Shown: positions 1 through 6,830 of the stretch, piece by piece
How the letters are laid out: every line of letters starts with the position of its first letter
Position numbering within the stretch: position 1 is the stretch's first letter
Source: Altererythrobacter sp.
GTDB lineage: Bacteria > Pseudomonadota > Alphaproteobacteria > Sphingomonadales > Sphingomonadaceae
Length of the DNA: 6,835 nucleotides
NCBI GenBank assembly: GCA_023299945.1
Contig: JALZVZ010000303.1
Location: 1-6,835, forward strand
Direction of reading: 5' to 3'
Translations under genes and position numbers: made by a program
The notes under the pieces: generated by a model
The model's input: the letters and a program-made list of their open reading frames with translations, nothing else
What the model was told of the DNA's origin: nothing
Databases searched by the model: none

Positions 1-34
1 CACGCCTGCACCTAGGTAAGGGAAGCAAGACACC

Positions 35-193
35 ATGCCAATCTGGTCAGAAGTGCTCGTATTGTCGCTTGCCGCTTATGCGCTTGGGATTGGAGCGGGT
101 TGGTTCGTATGGGGACGCACGCCAGAGGCAGCGCATATTGCAGATACGCCCGATGGCTCCCATAATGATGTTGATATAGAAGAAAGCCCGTGA
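35..193 (+). CDS. Small single-pass membrane protein, 52 aa, unknown function
   Basis: I do not recognise this small protein. It opens with ATG after a purine-rich AAGGGA at 18-23, which is a plausible but slightly distant ribosome binding site (11 nt spacing). It ends at a TGA (191-193) that overlaps or almost touches the next gene. Residues 4-26 form one hydrophobic, Gly/Ala/Trp-rich helix (ending GWFVWGR) that should span the inner membrane. The remaining 26 residues are polar and acidic (several Asp/Glu, ending DIEESP). With no cleavable signal visible and an Arg right after the helix, the acidic tail probably faces the cytoplasm. Its closeness to the following TM-HhH gene suggests co-translation and perhaps a joint role. 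The coding call rests on the start site, the TM-like composition and the tight spacing. A chance ORF is possible but less likely. Confidence 0.68.
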   Translation: MPIWSEVLVLSLAAYALGIGAGWFVWGRTPEAAHIADTPDGSHNDVDIEESP

Positions 194-195
194 CC

Positions 196-681
196 ATGCC
201 TGAACTCATCCAAGCCTATTGGCCCTATATACTGATCGCCTTTGTGATCGGATTGTTGGTCGCTTGGTTTGCCTTTGCCTCTAGCCGCAAAACCACGGTA
301 ACGACGATTTCCAAGGATGTGCTAGATGAAGATCAAGGGCCAGCGGCACGCAATCAAGCGCTGATCGATGCGCCGGTTAAAAGCGCTGGTGTGGAAAAGG
401 TACCGCCTGTCGAAGCGGACCCCGCCCCTAAAGCATCATCGGGCGATGACCTTAAGCAGATCAAAGGTCTTGGCCCCAAGATCGCCACCCTTCTCGGCGA
501 GATGGGTATCACAAGCACTGCGCAAATCGCCGAGTGGGATGATGCTGAGATCGCGCGCATTGATGCCAAGCTTGGCCGTTTCCAAGGGCGTATCACGCGC
601 GACAATTGGGTGGAACAGGCGAAACATCTTGCACAAGGCGACACTGACGCATTTGCCGATAAATTTGGCAATAACGGCTAA
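196..681 (+). CDS. Membrane-anchored helix-hairpin-helix protein (H3TH-like), 161 aa
   Basis: Function is unknown. Residues 10-29 are a hydrophobic membrane helix followed by SSRK, which suggests a cytoplasmic C-terminus. Residues 30-83 are a polar, Ala/Pro/Asp-rich, probably flexible linker. Residues 84-148 form a compact domain containing the HhH signature IKGLGPKIATLLGEMGI (89-105), then an IAEW segment and a GRITRDNWVEQAK segment (131-143). This arrangement matches the 'predicted flap-endonuclease-like H3TH' domain that is also found at the C-termini of some alphaproteobacterial L21 and NADH dehydrogenase E-subunit proteins. HhH domains often bind DNA without sequence specificity, but nuclease residues are not evident, so no activity is inferred. 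Start choice: ATG at 196 lies 2 nt after the previous stop. An in-frame GTG at 190 (4-nt overlap) would add two residues and sits better from the AGAAGA at 178-183. The gene ends 64 nt before acs. Confidence 0.85.
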   Translation: MPELIQAYWPYILIAFVIGLLVAWFAFASSRKTTVTTISKDVLDEDQGPAARNQALIDAPVKSAGVEKVPPVEADPAPKASSGDDLKQIKGLGPKIATLLGEMGITSTAQIAEWDDAEIARIDAKLGRFQGRITRDNWVEQAKHLAQGDTDAFADKFGNNG

Positions 682-745
682 AGCTTTTCCTTCCATAGGC
701 ACGTCTCCTGCCCTACGCTCACGCCAAACTGAGGGAGACTACTGA

Positions 746-2686
746 ATGACCGAAGCCATCTATCCGGTGCCTGCTGATTGGGCCGCGAATGCCAAAGTCA
801 ATGCGGCCAGCTACGCGGAAAAATATGCGCGCTCCATTGACGATGTGGAAGGTTTCTGGCGTGAGGAAGCACAGCGGATTGATTGGATCCGTCCGTTTGA
901 GACGGTCAAAGACACCTCCTACAACAAGCAAGACTTCCACATTCGCTGGTTTGAAGAAGGCCAGCTAAACCTTTGCGCCAATGCGCTTGACCGGCACTTG
1001 GAAACTCGCGGTGATCAAGTCGCGATCTATTGGGAGCCCGACACGCCGACAGAGGCGGACCGCACCATCACTTACCGCGAATTGCATGCAGATGTGTGCC
1101 GCTTTGCCAATGCGCTGAAAGCCCAAGGCGTCAAAAAGGGCGACCGCGTCACGATCTATCTACCCATGGTGCCAGAGGCGGCAGTCGCCATGCTGGCCTG
1201 CGCAAGGATTGGTGCAATTCATTCGGTCGTGTTCGCCGGCTTCTCTCCCGAGGCACTGGCTGGACGGATCACCGATTGCGGCTCCACCATTATCCTCACC
1301 GCGGACGAAGGATTGCGCGGCGGCAAGCCTATTCCCTTGAAAGCCAATGTCGATGCAGCCTGCGAGAAAGCGGATGTAAAAACCGTCATTATGCTGGAAC
1401 GAACGGGCAGGGATGTGCCCATGCACGCTGGCCGCGATATCACTTGGGCCGATGCGGTGGCGAACCAACCCGGCGATTGTCCACCCGAAGTGATGGACGC
1501 CGAAGACCCGCTCTTCGTTCTCTACACCTCCGGCTCGACCGGAAAACCCAAGGGCGTGATGCACACCACCGGCGGTTACGGCGTATGGGCCAGCATGACG
1601 CATGAATATGTCTTCGATTATTCGCCCGGCCAAGTCTATTGGTGCGCCGCGGACGTGGGCTGGGTCACCGGCCACAGCTACGTCGTCTATGGCCCCCTGA
1701 TGAATGGCGCGACGCAAGTCATGTTCGAAGGCGTACCAAACTTCCCCGACCATTCGCGGTTCTGGCAAGTGATCGACAAATATAAGGTCGACATATTCTA
1801 CGCCGCACCGACTGCGTTGAGAGCATTGATGCGTGAAGGCGATGAGTTTGTGACGAAGACTGACCGATCATCTTTACGCTTGCTCGGCACTGTAGGTGAG
1901 CCGATCAATCCAGAGGCGTGGGAATGGTATCACCGCGTTGTGGGTGAGCGGCGTTGCCCGATTGTCGACACTTGGTGGCAGACAGAAACGGGCGCGGCGA
2001 TGATCACACCTTTGCCCGGCGCAACTGACCTTAAACCGGGCAGCGCATCCCAACCAATGTTTGGCGTTAAACCTGCGCTTGTCGATGCAGAAAAGGGCAC
2101 ATTGCTGGAGGGCGCGACATCGGGCGCGCTGATCATCACCGACAGCTGGCCAGGACAAATGCGCACGGTTTACGGCGATCATGAGCGTTTCTTCGACACC
2201 TATTTCAGCCAATATCCCGGGTTTTATTTCACCGGAGATGGCTGCCGCCGCGACGAAGATGGTTATTATTGGATCACGGGCCGCATTGATGATGTCATCA
2301 ATGTATCGGGCCACCGCATGGGAACAGCCGAGGTGGAAAGCGCTCTGGTCGAGCATCCGATAGTGGCAGAGGCCGCCGTGGTTGGCATGCCGCATGATGT
2401 AAAGGGGCAAGGCATTTACGCCTATGTCACCACCAATGCCGGCACGGACGATAACGATGAATTGCGCGCCGAATTGGTCAAATGGGTACGCAAGGAAATC
2501 GGACCGATCGCAACGCCGGATGTCCTGCAATTTGCGCCCGGTCTGCCTAAAACGCGTAGCGGCAAAATCATGCGGCGTATCCTACGCAAGATTGCAGAAA
2601 ATGACATGAGCAATCTGGGTGATACGTCTACTTTGGCGGACCCAAGCGTTGTGGATGATCTAGTTGCCAATCGGCCAAAAACATAA
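746..2686 (+). CDS. acs: Acetyl-CoA synthetase (acetate--CoA ligase, AMP-forming)
   Basis: This cytoplasmic enzyme converts acetate, ATP and CoA to acetyl-CoA, AMP and PPi, the high-affinity route for acetate use. At 646 residues it is a normal full-length Acs. The N-terminal Acs domain (about 20-80) is followed by the AMP-binding core with the P-loop-like [11 protein letters not shown] (260-270), the DTWWQTETG motif (408-416) and the hinge/A8 region [17 protein letters not shown] (508-524). W411 occupies the position of the Trp (414 in Salmonella Acs) that closes the acyl pocket and favours acetate over longer acids. The C-terminal [11 protein letters not shown] (601-611) carries K607, the catalytic lysine that in Salmonella (K609) is inactivated by protein acetyltransferase and reactivated by CobB sirtuin, so the same control is plausible here. 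GAGGGA at 731-736 gives 9-nt spacing to the ATG. No convincing promoter or terminator could be assigned. Propionyl-CoA synthetase is the main alternative and is disfavoured by W411 and the close Acs motif match. Confidence 0.97.
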   Translation: MTEAIYPVPADWAANAKVNAASYAEKYARSIDDVEGFWREEAQRIDWIRPFETVKDTSYNKQDFHIRWFEEGQLNLCANALDRHLETRGDQVAIYWEPDTPTEADRTITYRELHADVCRFANALKAQGVKKGDRVTIYLPMVPEAAVAMLACARIGAIHSVVFAGFSPEALAGRITDCGSTIILTADEGLRGGKPIPLKANVDAACEKADVKTVIMLERTGRDVPMHAGRDITWADAVANQPGDCPPEVMDAEDPLFVLYTSGSTGKPKGVMHTTGGYGVWASMTHEYVFDYSPGQVYWCAADVGWVTGHSYVVYGPLMNGATQVMFEGVPNFPDHSRFWQVIDKYKVDIFYAAPTALRALMREGDEFVTKTDRSSLRLLGTVGEPINPEAWEWYHRVVGERRCPIVDTWWQTETGAAMITPLPGATDLKPGSASQPMFGVKPALVDAEKGTLLEGATSGALIITDSWPGQMRTVYGDHERFFDTYFSQYPGFYFTGDGCRRDEDGYYWITGRIDDVINVSGHRMGTAEVESALVEHPIVAEAAVVGMPHDVKGQGIYAYVTTNAGTDDNDELRAELVKWVRKEIGPIATPDVLQFAPGLPKTRSGKIMRRILRKIAENDMSNLGDTSTLADPSVVDDLVANRPKT

Positions 2687-2690
2687 GTAT

Positions 2691-2700
2691 GGGCATGCCC
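2691..2700. repeat. Perfect 10-bp palindrome after acs
   Basis: GGGCATGCCC is its own reverse complement and begins 4 nt after the acs stop codon, in the 75-nt acs-gcdH gap. It has no loop and is followed by CCTTTC rather than a T run, so it is not a standard Rho-independent terminator. It could be a protein-binding site or chance. The rest of the gap also contains a short GCTC-GGCA-GAGC hairpin (2710-2721) of only four pairs. Confidence 0.3.
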
Positions 2701-2748
2701 CCTTTCACTGCTCGGCAGAGCCTGCAAGAGGCCATGCAAACAAGCTTC

Positions 2749-2753
2749 AGGAG
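2749..2753 (+). promoter_or_regulatory. Shine-Dalgarno AGGAG that fixes a TTG start for gcdH
   Basis: AGGAG lies 8 nt before the TTG at 2762 and 17 nt before the first in-frame ATG at 2771. The spacing strongly favours the rare TTG codon as the true start, which adds three residues compared with an ATG-only annotation. Confidence 0.75.
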
Positions 2754-2761
2754 TAACTAAA

Positions 2762-3946
2762 TTGGCGGATATGGTGCCTTTCAACTGGGAAGACCCCTTC
2801 GATCTGGAGACCCAACTCACTGAGGAAGAGCGCATGGTGCGCGATGCGGCCCAAGGCTTTGCCCAAAGCGAGTTGCAGCCCCGCGTAATTGAGGCGTTCA
2901 ACAATGAAGTGGATGCGCCTGAGCTCTTCCCACTGATGGGCAAGGCTGGCCTGCTGGGCGCAACGATTGCGCCTGAATATGGCGGCGCGGGCGCGGGCTA
3001 TGTCTCTTACGGGTTGATCGCGCGCGAGATTGAGCGCGTTGACAGCGGATACCGTTCCATGGCGTCGGTGCAATCCAGCCTCGTAATGCATCCGATCAAT
3101 GCGTTTGGCTCTGAAGAGCAGCGCCGCAAATATTTGCCTGGCCTCGCTGCTGGCGAGCTAATCGGCTGCTTCGGCCTGACCGAACCCGATGCCGGCAGCG
3201 ACCCTGCAGGCATGACCACCACTGCGCGCAAAGTGCCGGGCGGATATGTCCTCAATGGCGCAAAAACATGGATTTCCAACGCGCCTTTCGCCGATGTATT
3301 CATCGTTTGGGCCAAGAGCGAAGAGCATGGCGGGGGTATCCGCGGCTTTATCCTAGAAAAAGGCATGAAGGGGCTTTCCGCGCCCAAGATTGAAGGCAAA
3401 ATTTCGCTGCGCGCGTCGACCACCGGCATGATCATGATGGATGATGTGGCCGTGGGCGAGGATGCTCTTCTGCCCGATGTGCAAGGTTTAAAGGGACCGT
3501 TTGGCTGCCTCAACCGCGCGCGTTACGGCATCAGTTGGGGGGCCCTGGGCGCCGCTGAATTCTGCATGCACGCTGCGCGGCAATATGGTCTTGATCGTCA
3601 ACAGTTTGGGCGCCCGCTAGCAGGTACGCAATTGTTCCAGAAAAAGCTTGCGGACATGCTCACCGATATTGCTCTTGGCCTGCAAGCGAGTTTGCGCGTT
3701 GGCCGTTTGATCGATGAAGGCCGGTTCGCGCCCGATATGATCTCTGTTGTAAAGCGCAATAATGTTGGCAAGGCGCTCGAAATCGCTCGCCATGCGCGCG
3801 ACATGCATGGCGGCAATGGCATCTCATCAGAATATCAAGTCATCCGCCACATGGTAAACCTTGAGACGGTCAATACGTATGAAGGGACGCATGATGTCCA
3901 TGCGCTAATCCTTGGTCGCGGGATCACGGGGCTTGCAGCTTTTTGA
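2762..3946 (+). CDS. gcdH: Glutaryl-CoA dehydrogenase (decarboxylating, FAD-dependent)
   Basis: This enzyme oxidises and decarboxylates glutaryl-CoA to crotonyl-CoA and CO2 in lysine, tryptophan and glutarate breakdown, passing electrons to electron-transfer flavoprotein. The 394-residue chain is normal for the acyl-CoA dehydrogenase family: N-terminal helical part, middle FAD/substrate motif [12 protein letters not shown] (136-147), and C-terminal helices with [19 protein letters not shown] (281-299) and MHGGNG (348-353). Subfamily evidence is strong: [16 protein letters not shown] (97-112) and [15 protein letters not shown] (372-386) are hallmarks of GcdH. E374 is the catalytic base (human mature E370) and R98 the carboxylate-binding Arg (human R94). 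E91 and Y373 match human E87 and Y369, which supports a decarboxylating rather than non-decarboxylating enzyme. Start is TTG, chosen by the AGGAG 8 nt upstream. The TGA stop overlaps the maiA ATG by one base. No transcription terminator is visible between acs and this gene, so read-through from acs is possible. Confidence 0.95.
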   Translation: MADMVPFNWEDPFDLETQLTEEERMVRDAAQGFAQSELQPRVIEAFNNEVDAPELFPLMGKAGLLGATIAPEYGGAGAGYVSYGLIAREIERVDSGYRSMASVQSSLVMHPINAFGSEEQRRKYLPGLAAGELIGCFGLTEPDAGSDPAGMTTTARKVPGGYVLNGAKTWISNAPFADVFIVWAKSEEHGGGIRGFILEKGMKGLSAPKIEGKISLRASTTGMIMMDDVAVGEDALLPDVQGLKGPFGCLNRARYGISWGALGAAEFCMHAARQYGLDRQQFGRPLAGTQLFQKKLADMLTDIALGLQASLRVGRLIDEGRFAPDMISVVKRNNVGKALEIARHARDMHGGNGISSEYQVIRHMVNLETVNTYEGTHDVHALILGRGITGLAAF

Positions 3947-4602
3947 TGCGGCTTCACGCCTATTTCCGTAGCTCCACCAGCTACCGCTTGCGCATTGCGT
4001 TGGAGCTGAAAAGCCTGCCCTATGATTTGGCGGCAGTTGACCTGAGAACAGGTGCACAAAAAGGTGATGATTTCACAGCCCGCAATCCCTTCGCCAGCGT
4101 GCCCATGCTGGAGGCGGATGGCCGCGACCGTGTGCAAAGCATGGCGATACTGGAATGGTTGGATGAGGCCTATCCTGATAATCCGTTGCTGCCACCTGAC
4201 ATTGAAGGCCGCTACACTGCGCGCGAGCTGGCCTATGCGATTGCGACAGAAATCCATGCGCTCAACAATCTGCAAGTGCTGAAATATCTCCAGAACGAGC
4301 TTGGCCATACGCAAGAAGCGGTCGACACGTGGTATCATCATTGGCTGGCCCGCACGCTTGGCCCCGTGGAATATCGCCTGGCTAAAATCGGCACAGGCGA
4401 CTTTCTTTTTGAGCGCCCAAGCCTGTTCGAAATTGTTCTGCTTCCGCAGATATTTAACGCACGCAAACTGGCTTATGACATGAGCAGGCATCCACATATG
4501 GAACGCATAGAAGCGGCTTGTCTCGCCCTGCCCGCATTCCAGCGCGCGCACCCTGACAACCAACCCGATAGCCCGGAATATTCCGGCTCCAAAGGAGACT
4601 AA
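3946..4602 (+). CDS. maiA: Maleylacetoacetate isomerase (zeta-class glutathione S-transferase)
   Basis: Glutathione-dependent cis-trans isomerase predicted to convert maleylacetoacetate to fumarylacetoacetate in the homogentisate branch of Phe/Tyr catabolism; cytoplasmic. The 218-residue chain has the usual two GST domains. The N-terminal thioredoxin-like domain carries the zeta signature FRSSTSYRLRIAL (7-19), the cis-Pro SVPML (51-55) and the glutathione-contacting QS of VQSMAILEWL (63-72). The helical domain carries EIHALNNLQVLKYL (102-115), very typical of MaiA, and LLPQIFNARKL (165-175). Two residues are unusual: the Cys of the textbook SSC motif (human GSTZ1 C16) is Thr11, and the usual capping Asp before the LVPQ-like segment is Glu162. 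The ATG overlaps the gcdH TGA as TGATG and has no good SD of its own, so it is probably translated by re-initiation. Maleylpyruvate isomerase of the gentisate pathway is the main alternative, but the fah neighbour argues for maleylacetoacetate. Confidence 0.92.
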   Translation: MRLHAYFRSSTSYRLRIALELKSLPYDLAAVDLRTGAQKGDDFTARNPFASVPMLEADGRDRVQSMAILEWLDEAYPDNPLLPPDIEGRYTARELAYAIATEIHALNNLQVLKYLQNELGHTQEAVDTWYHHWLARTLGPVEYRLAKIGTGDFLFERPSLFEIVLLPQIFNARKLAYDMSRHPHMERIEAACLALPAFQRAHPDNQPDSPEYSGSKGD

Positions 4603-4606
4603 CGCC

Positions 4607-5617
4607 ATGAAACTCGCAACATTGAATGACGGCACACGCGACGGCAAATTGGTGGTCGTCTCGCGTGATTTAACGCGCTGCTGCGCAGCCGGATATATTG
4701 CGCCGACTTTGCAGGCAGCATTGGATGATTGGGACCGGATCGCCCCGCAATTGGAAGTGCTGGCAACAGATGTGGAGCATGAAACCGTACCATGCGAACG
4801 CTTCCACGAGCGCGAGGCACATTCGCCCCTTCCCCGCGCATACCAATGGGCCGATGGCAGCGCCTATATCAATCACGTTGAGCTTGTGCGCAAAGCGCGC
4901 GGGGCCGAAGTGCCAGAAAGCTTTTACTCCGATCCGCTAATGTATCAGGGAGGCAGCGATACGTTTTCACCTCCGCGCGGCGACATTCCCTTGGGTGATC
5001 CGGCTTGGGGCTGCGATATGGAAGCCGAAGTTGCGGTGATCACAGATGACGTGCCAATGGGCGTGTCCGCCGGTGATGCAGCAGGCCACATCAAGCTCAT
5101 CATGCTCGTCAATGATGTTAGCCACCGCGGACTGATCCCAGGCGAGCTGGCGAAGGGATTTGGGTTCTTCCAATCCAAACCCTCCTCCGCGTTCTCGCCC
5201 GTATGTGTCACGCCGGATGAGCTGGGCGATGCATGGGCGGACAGCCTCGTCAATCTGACCATGATGGTCGACTATAATGGCGCGCCCTTTGGCCGCGTAG
5301 AAGTGGGGCAAGATGCAGCTTTCAACATGGCGCAACTTGTGGCCCATGCCGCCAAAACCCGCAACCTAGGCGCTGGCGCAATTGTTGGATCCGGCACGAT
5401 CAGCAATAAAGGCGCAGATGGCGGCCCGGGCAAGCCAGTGGCAGACGGCGGACGCGGCTATAGCTGCATTGCAGAAATCCGCATGATTGAAACGATCGCT
5501 GATGGCGCAGCGAAAACACGTTTTATGGCAGATGGCGACAGCGTGCGAATTGAAATGCGTGACGGCGACAATCGCTCCATCTTTGGCGCGATTGAACAGA
5601 ATGTTGTGGAAGTTTAA
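4607..5617 (+). CDS. Fumarylacetoacetate hydrolase (fumarylacetoacetase)
   Basis: Predicted to cleave fumarylacetoacetate to fumarate and acetoacetate, the last step after MaiA. The 336-residue length fits the bacterial fumarylacetoacetase-like group and is longer than the roughly 220-280 residue fumarylpyruvate hydrolases. An N-terminal domain (about 1-80) precedes the FAH catalytic fold. Expected metal ligands are visible as E139 and E141 in CDMEAEVAVI and D170 in LVNDVSHRGL. A fourth acidic ligand is probably D109 in the FYSDPLMYQGGSD stretch (106-118). GFGFFQSKPSSAFSPV (184-199) and VTPDELGDAW (201-210) are strongly conserved in this group, and SGTISNKG lies near 264-271. The RBS AAGGAG (4592-4597) lies inside the end of maiA, 9 nt before the ATG, and the two genes are only 4 nt apart. 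This supports one operon and consecutive reactions. FAH-superfamily enzymes vary in substrate, so specificity rests on context. Confidence 0.92.
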   Translation: MKLATLNDGTRDGKLVVVSRDLTRCCAAGYIAPTLQAALDDWDRIAPQLEVLATDVEHETVPCERFHEREAHSPLPRAYQWADGSAYINHVELVRKARGAEVPESFYSDPLMYQGGSDTFSPPRGDIPLGDPAWGCDMEAEVAVITDDVPMGVSAGDAAGHIKLIMLVNDVSHRGLIPGELAKGFGFFQSKPSSAFSPVCVTPDELGDAWADSLVNLTMMVDYNGAPFGRVEVGQDAAFNMAQLVAHAAKTRNLGAGAIVGSGTISNKGADGGPGKPVADGGRGYSCIAEIRMIETIADGAAKTRFMADGDSVRIEMRDGDNRSIFGAIEQNVVEV

Positions 5618-5646
5618 CGCAACGAACCTCAAGTAAGGATTAGCTT

Positions 5647-6300
5647 ATGCCCCGGTTGAAACAAGCAGGCCGTGAGGCGCAGAACCCCTTCGCCGAGCCG
5701 ATCTTCAACATGCTGTTTGAGGATCGTGATCCGGTCAAGCAGCCCGGCACAGCCACGGGCACACCAGGCAATTGGTGGACAGTGTTCAACATTGTGCCTG
5801 ATGCCTTCAAACACACCACCCAAGGCTTCCAATTCTATCGCTCGCCGGAGCGCAAAATCGATCCCAAACTGCGCGAACTTGGTCAAACACGTGCGGGCTT
5901 TGCGGCCGGCTCGCAATTCGTCTTCTCGCAGCATTGCAAAGCGTGCCGCGATGTCGGCCTCACCGAAGAACAAATCACCGCTATACCATCATGGGCGGTG
6001 GCATCCTGTTTTAGCGACATTGAACGCGCAGTGCTGGCCTATACCGATGCTTTGGTGCTGCAACATGGGCGCGTGCCGGACGGTGTGTTTGCGGTATTGA
6101 AAGAGCATTTGTCCGATGAGGAAATCCTTGAGCTTACATATGTCACGGCGACTTACATGATGCATGCTGTGATGAGCCGCGCATTGCGCCTTGAATATGA
6201 TGATGTCGAGGAACGCGTCGCCGAAATTCCTGCGCCTAATGAAGCGGCCAATGCAGATGTTATGGCAATGGTCGACACGCCGAAAAAGGATCAAGACTGA
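5647..6300 (+). CDS. Carboxymuconolactone decarboxylase (CMD/AhpD-fold) family protein
   Basis: A 217-residue all-helical CMD-fold protein of unassigned reaction, probably cytoplasmic. The core motif runs from E77 (KLRELGQTRAG) to FVFSQHCKACRDVGL (91-105) and continues through TEEQITAIPSW, with a second helical segment about 120-190 (ERAVLAYTDAL, LSDEEILELTYVTATYMM). In AhpD the pattern is E-(x)11-C-xx-C-xxx-H. Here the corresponding positions are E77, S89, V92 and H96, so the peroxidase-type CxxC is absent. A different C97-K-A-C100 pair sits just after the His, with C100 in the place where a small Ala is common. The enzyme therefore keeps the acid/base Glu-His pair but not AhpD redox chemistry as usually defined. 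The AAGGA RBS (5635-5639) gives 7-nt spacing, and the gap from fah is 29 nt. The stop overlaps the next ATG by one base. Its position suggests a job on a ring-cleavage or lactone intermediate, but this is inference. Confidence 0.87.
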   Translation: MPRLKQAGREAQNPFAEPIFNMLFEDRDPVKQPGTATGTPGNWWTVFNIVPDAFKHTTQGFQFYRSPERKIDPKLRELGQTRAGFAAGSQFVFSQHCKACRDVGLTEEQITAIPSWAVASCFSDIERAVLAYTDALVLQHGRVPDGVFAVLKEHLSDEEILELTYVTATYMMHAVMSRALRLEYDDVEERVAEIPAPNEAANADVMAMVDTPKKDQD

Positions 6301-6830
6301 TGGGCTATCACCACCTCGCATTGGCTGCAAAAGACATGAAGGCCACCCATGCATTCTACGAGGATGTCATGGGTTTTGAGCTGGTCAAAGTCGAAGTTGC
6401 ACCGATCATGTCCGGCGGTTGGGGCAAACATTTTTTCTACCGGATTGGCGGAGATGACACCTGCTTTATCGCCTTTTGGGAATTGCATGATGGACCGGGC
6501 GCAGACGAATATATCTTCGACCTAAACAAGGCAGCGAACCTGCCGCCAATGACCAATCATTATGCCTTCAATGTGAACAGCGATGATGATCTGAATGAAT
6601 GGCGTGTCAAATGGCAAAAGGCCGGTCTGCCAGTGTTCGAGATCGACCACAATTGGTGCAAATCCATCTACACCACCGACCCCAGCGGCAATGCGGTGGA
6701 GTTCTGCCTGACCTCTGGCACGTTTGATGAAGGCACGCGCGCCCGCGCATTAGAAGCGATGGAGGAGACAGAGTTTAACCCATCACCTCCTCCAGCCAAA
6801 ATCAAAATGTGGAAGGCTGAACCGGCTTAA
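6300..6830 (+). CDS. VOC-superfamily (glyoxalase/dioxygenase-fold) protein, 176 aa
   Basis: A small vicinal-oxygen-chelate fold protein of unknown substrate. It has two beta-alpha-beta-beta-beta modules: residues 1-65 begin GYHHLALAAKDMKATHAFYEDVMGF, and residues 84-140 run from TNHYAFNV to TDPSGNAVEFC. Likely divalent-metal ligands are H5, H87 and E134, with E61 (FWELHDG) a possible fourth, so the site looks intact. It is far shorter than 4-hydroxyphenylpyruvate dioxygenase (about 350 residues), so it does not fill that missing pathway step, and extradiol dioxygenases are also usually longer. The C-terminal 35 residues are charged, with a short Pro run (PSPPP, 161-165). The ATG overlaps the preceding TGA (TGATG), with AAGGA (6286-6290) 9 nt upstream, so it is coupled to the CMD gene. 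Possible roles include isomerase, lyase, hydrolase or dioxygenase. The sequence alone does not choose. The gene ends five bases before the window edge. Confidence 0.87.
   Translation: MGYHHLALAAKDMKATHAFYEDVMGFELVKVEVAPIMSGGWGKHFFYRIGGDDTCFIAFWELHDGPGADEYIFDLNKAANLPPMTNHYAFNVNSDDDLNEWRVKWQKAGLPVFEIDHNWCKSIYTTDPSGNAVEFCLTSGTFDEGTRARALEAMEETEFNPSPPPAKIKMWKAEPA

Noticed and set aside
1..34. Tail of an upstream gene at the window edge
   Set aside because: Two frames end in stops (TAG at 13-15, TAA at 17-19), so a gene may end here, but too few codons remain to choose a frame or product.
653..671. TTGCC-N9-GGCAA inverted repeat at the end of the HhH gene as a terminator
   Set aside because: The stem is only 5 bp, it lies inside the coding region before the stop, and no T-tract follows.
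1874..2530. Minus-strand open frame of 218 codons inside acs
   Set aside because: It is fully antisense to conserved acs motifs, with no recognisable domain and no ribosome binding site. A similar frame at 1160-1768 was rejected for the same reasons.
3835..4647. Long minus-strand open frame (270 codons) across the gcdH end and maiA
   Set aside because: It is antisense to two well-recognised genes that overlap by one base, its translation is Cys/His/Arg-rich without any family signature, and it looks like a codon-bias shadow.
5647..6300. AhpD-type alkylhydroperoxidase for the CMD protein
   Set aside because: The Cys positions of the AhpD motif are Ser89 and Val92. The visible CxxC is offset to after the His, so the AhpD name is not supported.
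6300..6830. 4-hydroxyphenylpyruvate dioxygenase for the VOC protein
   Set aside because: At 176 residues it is about half the length of that enzyme and lacks its C-terminal catalytic motifs.
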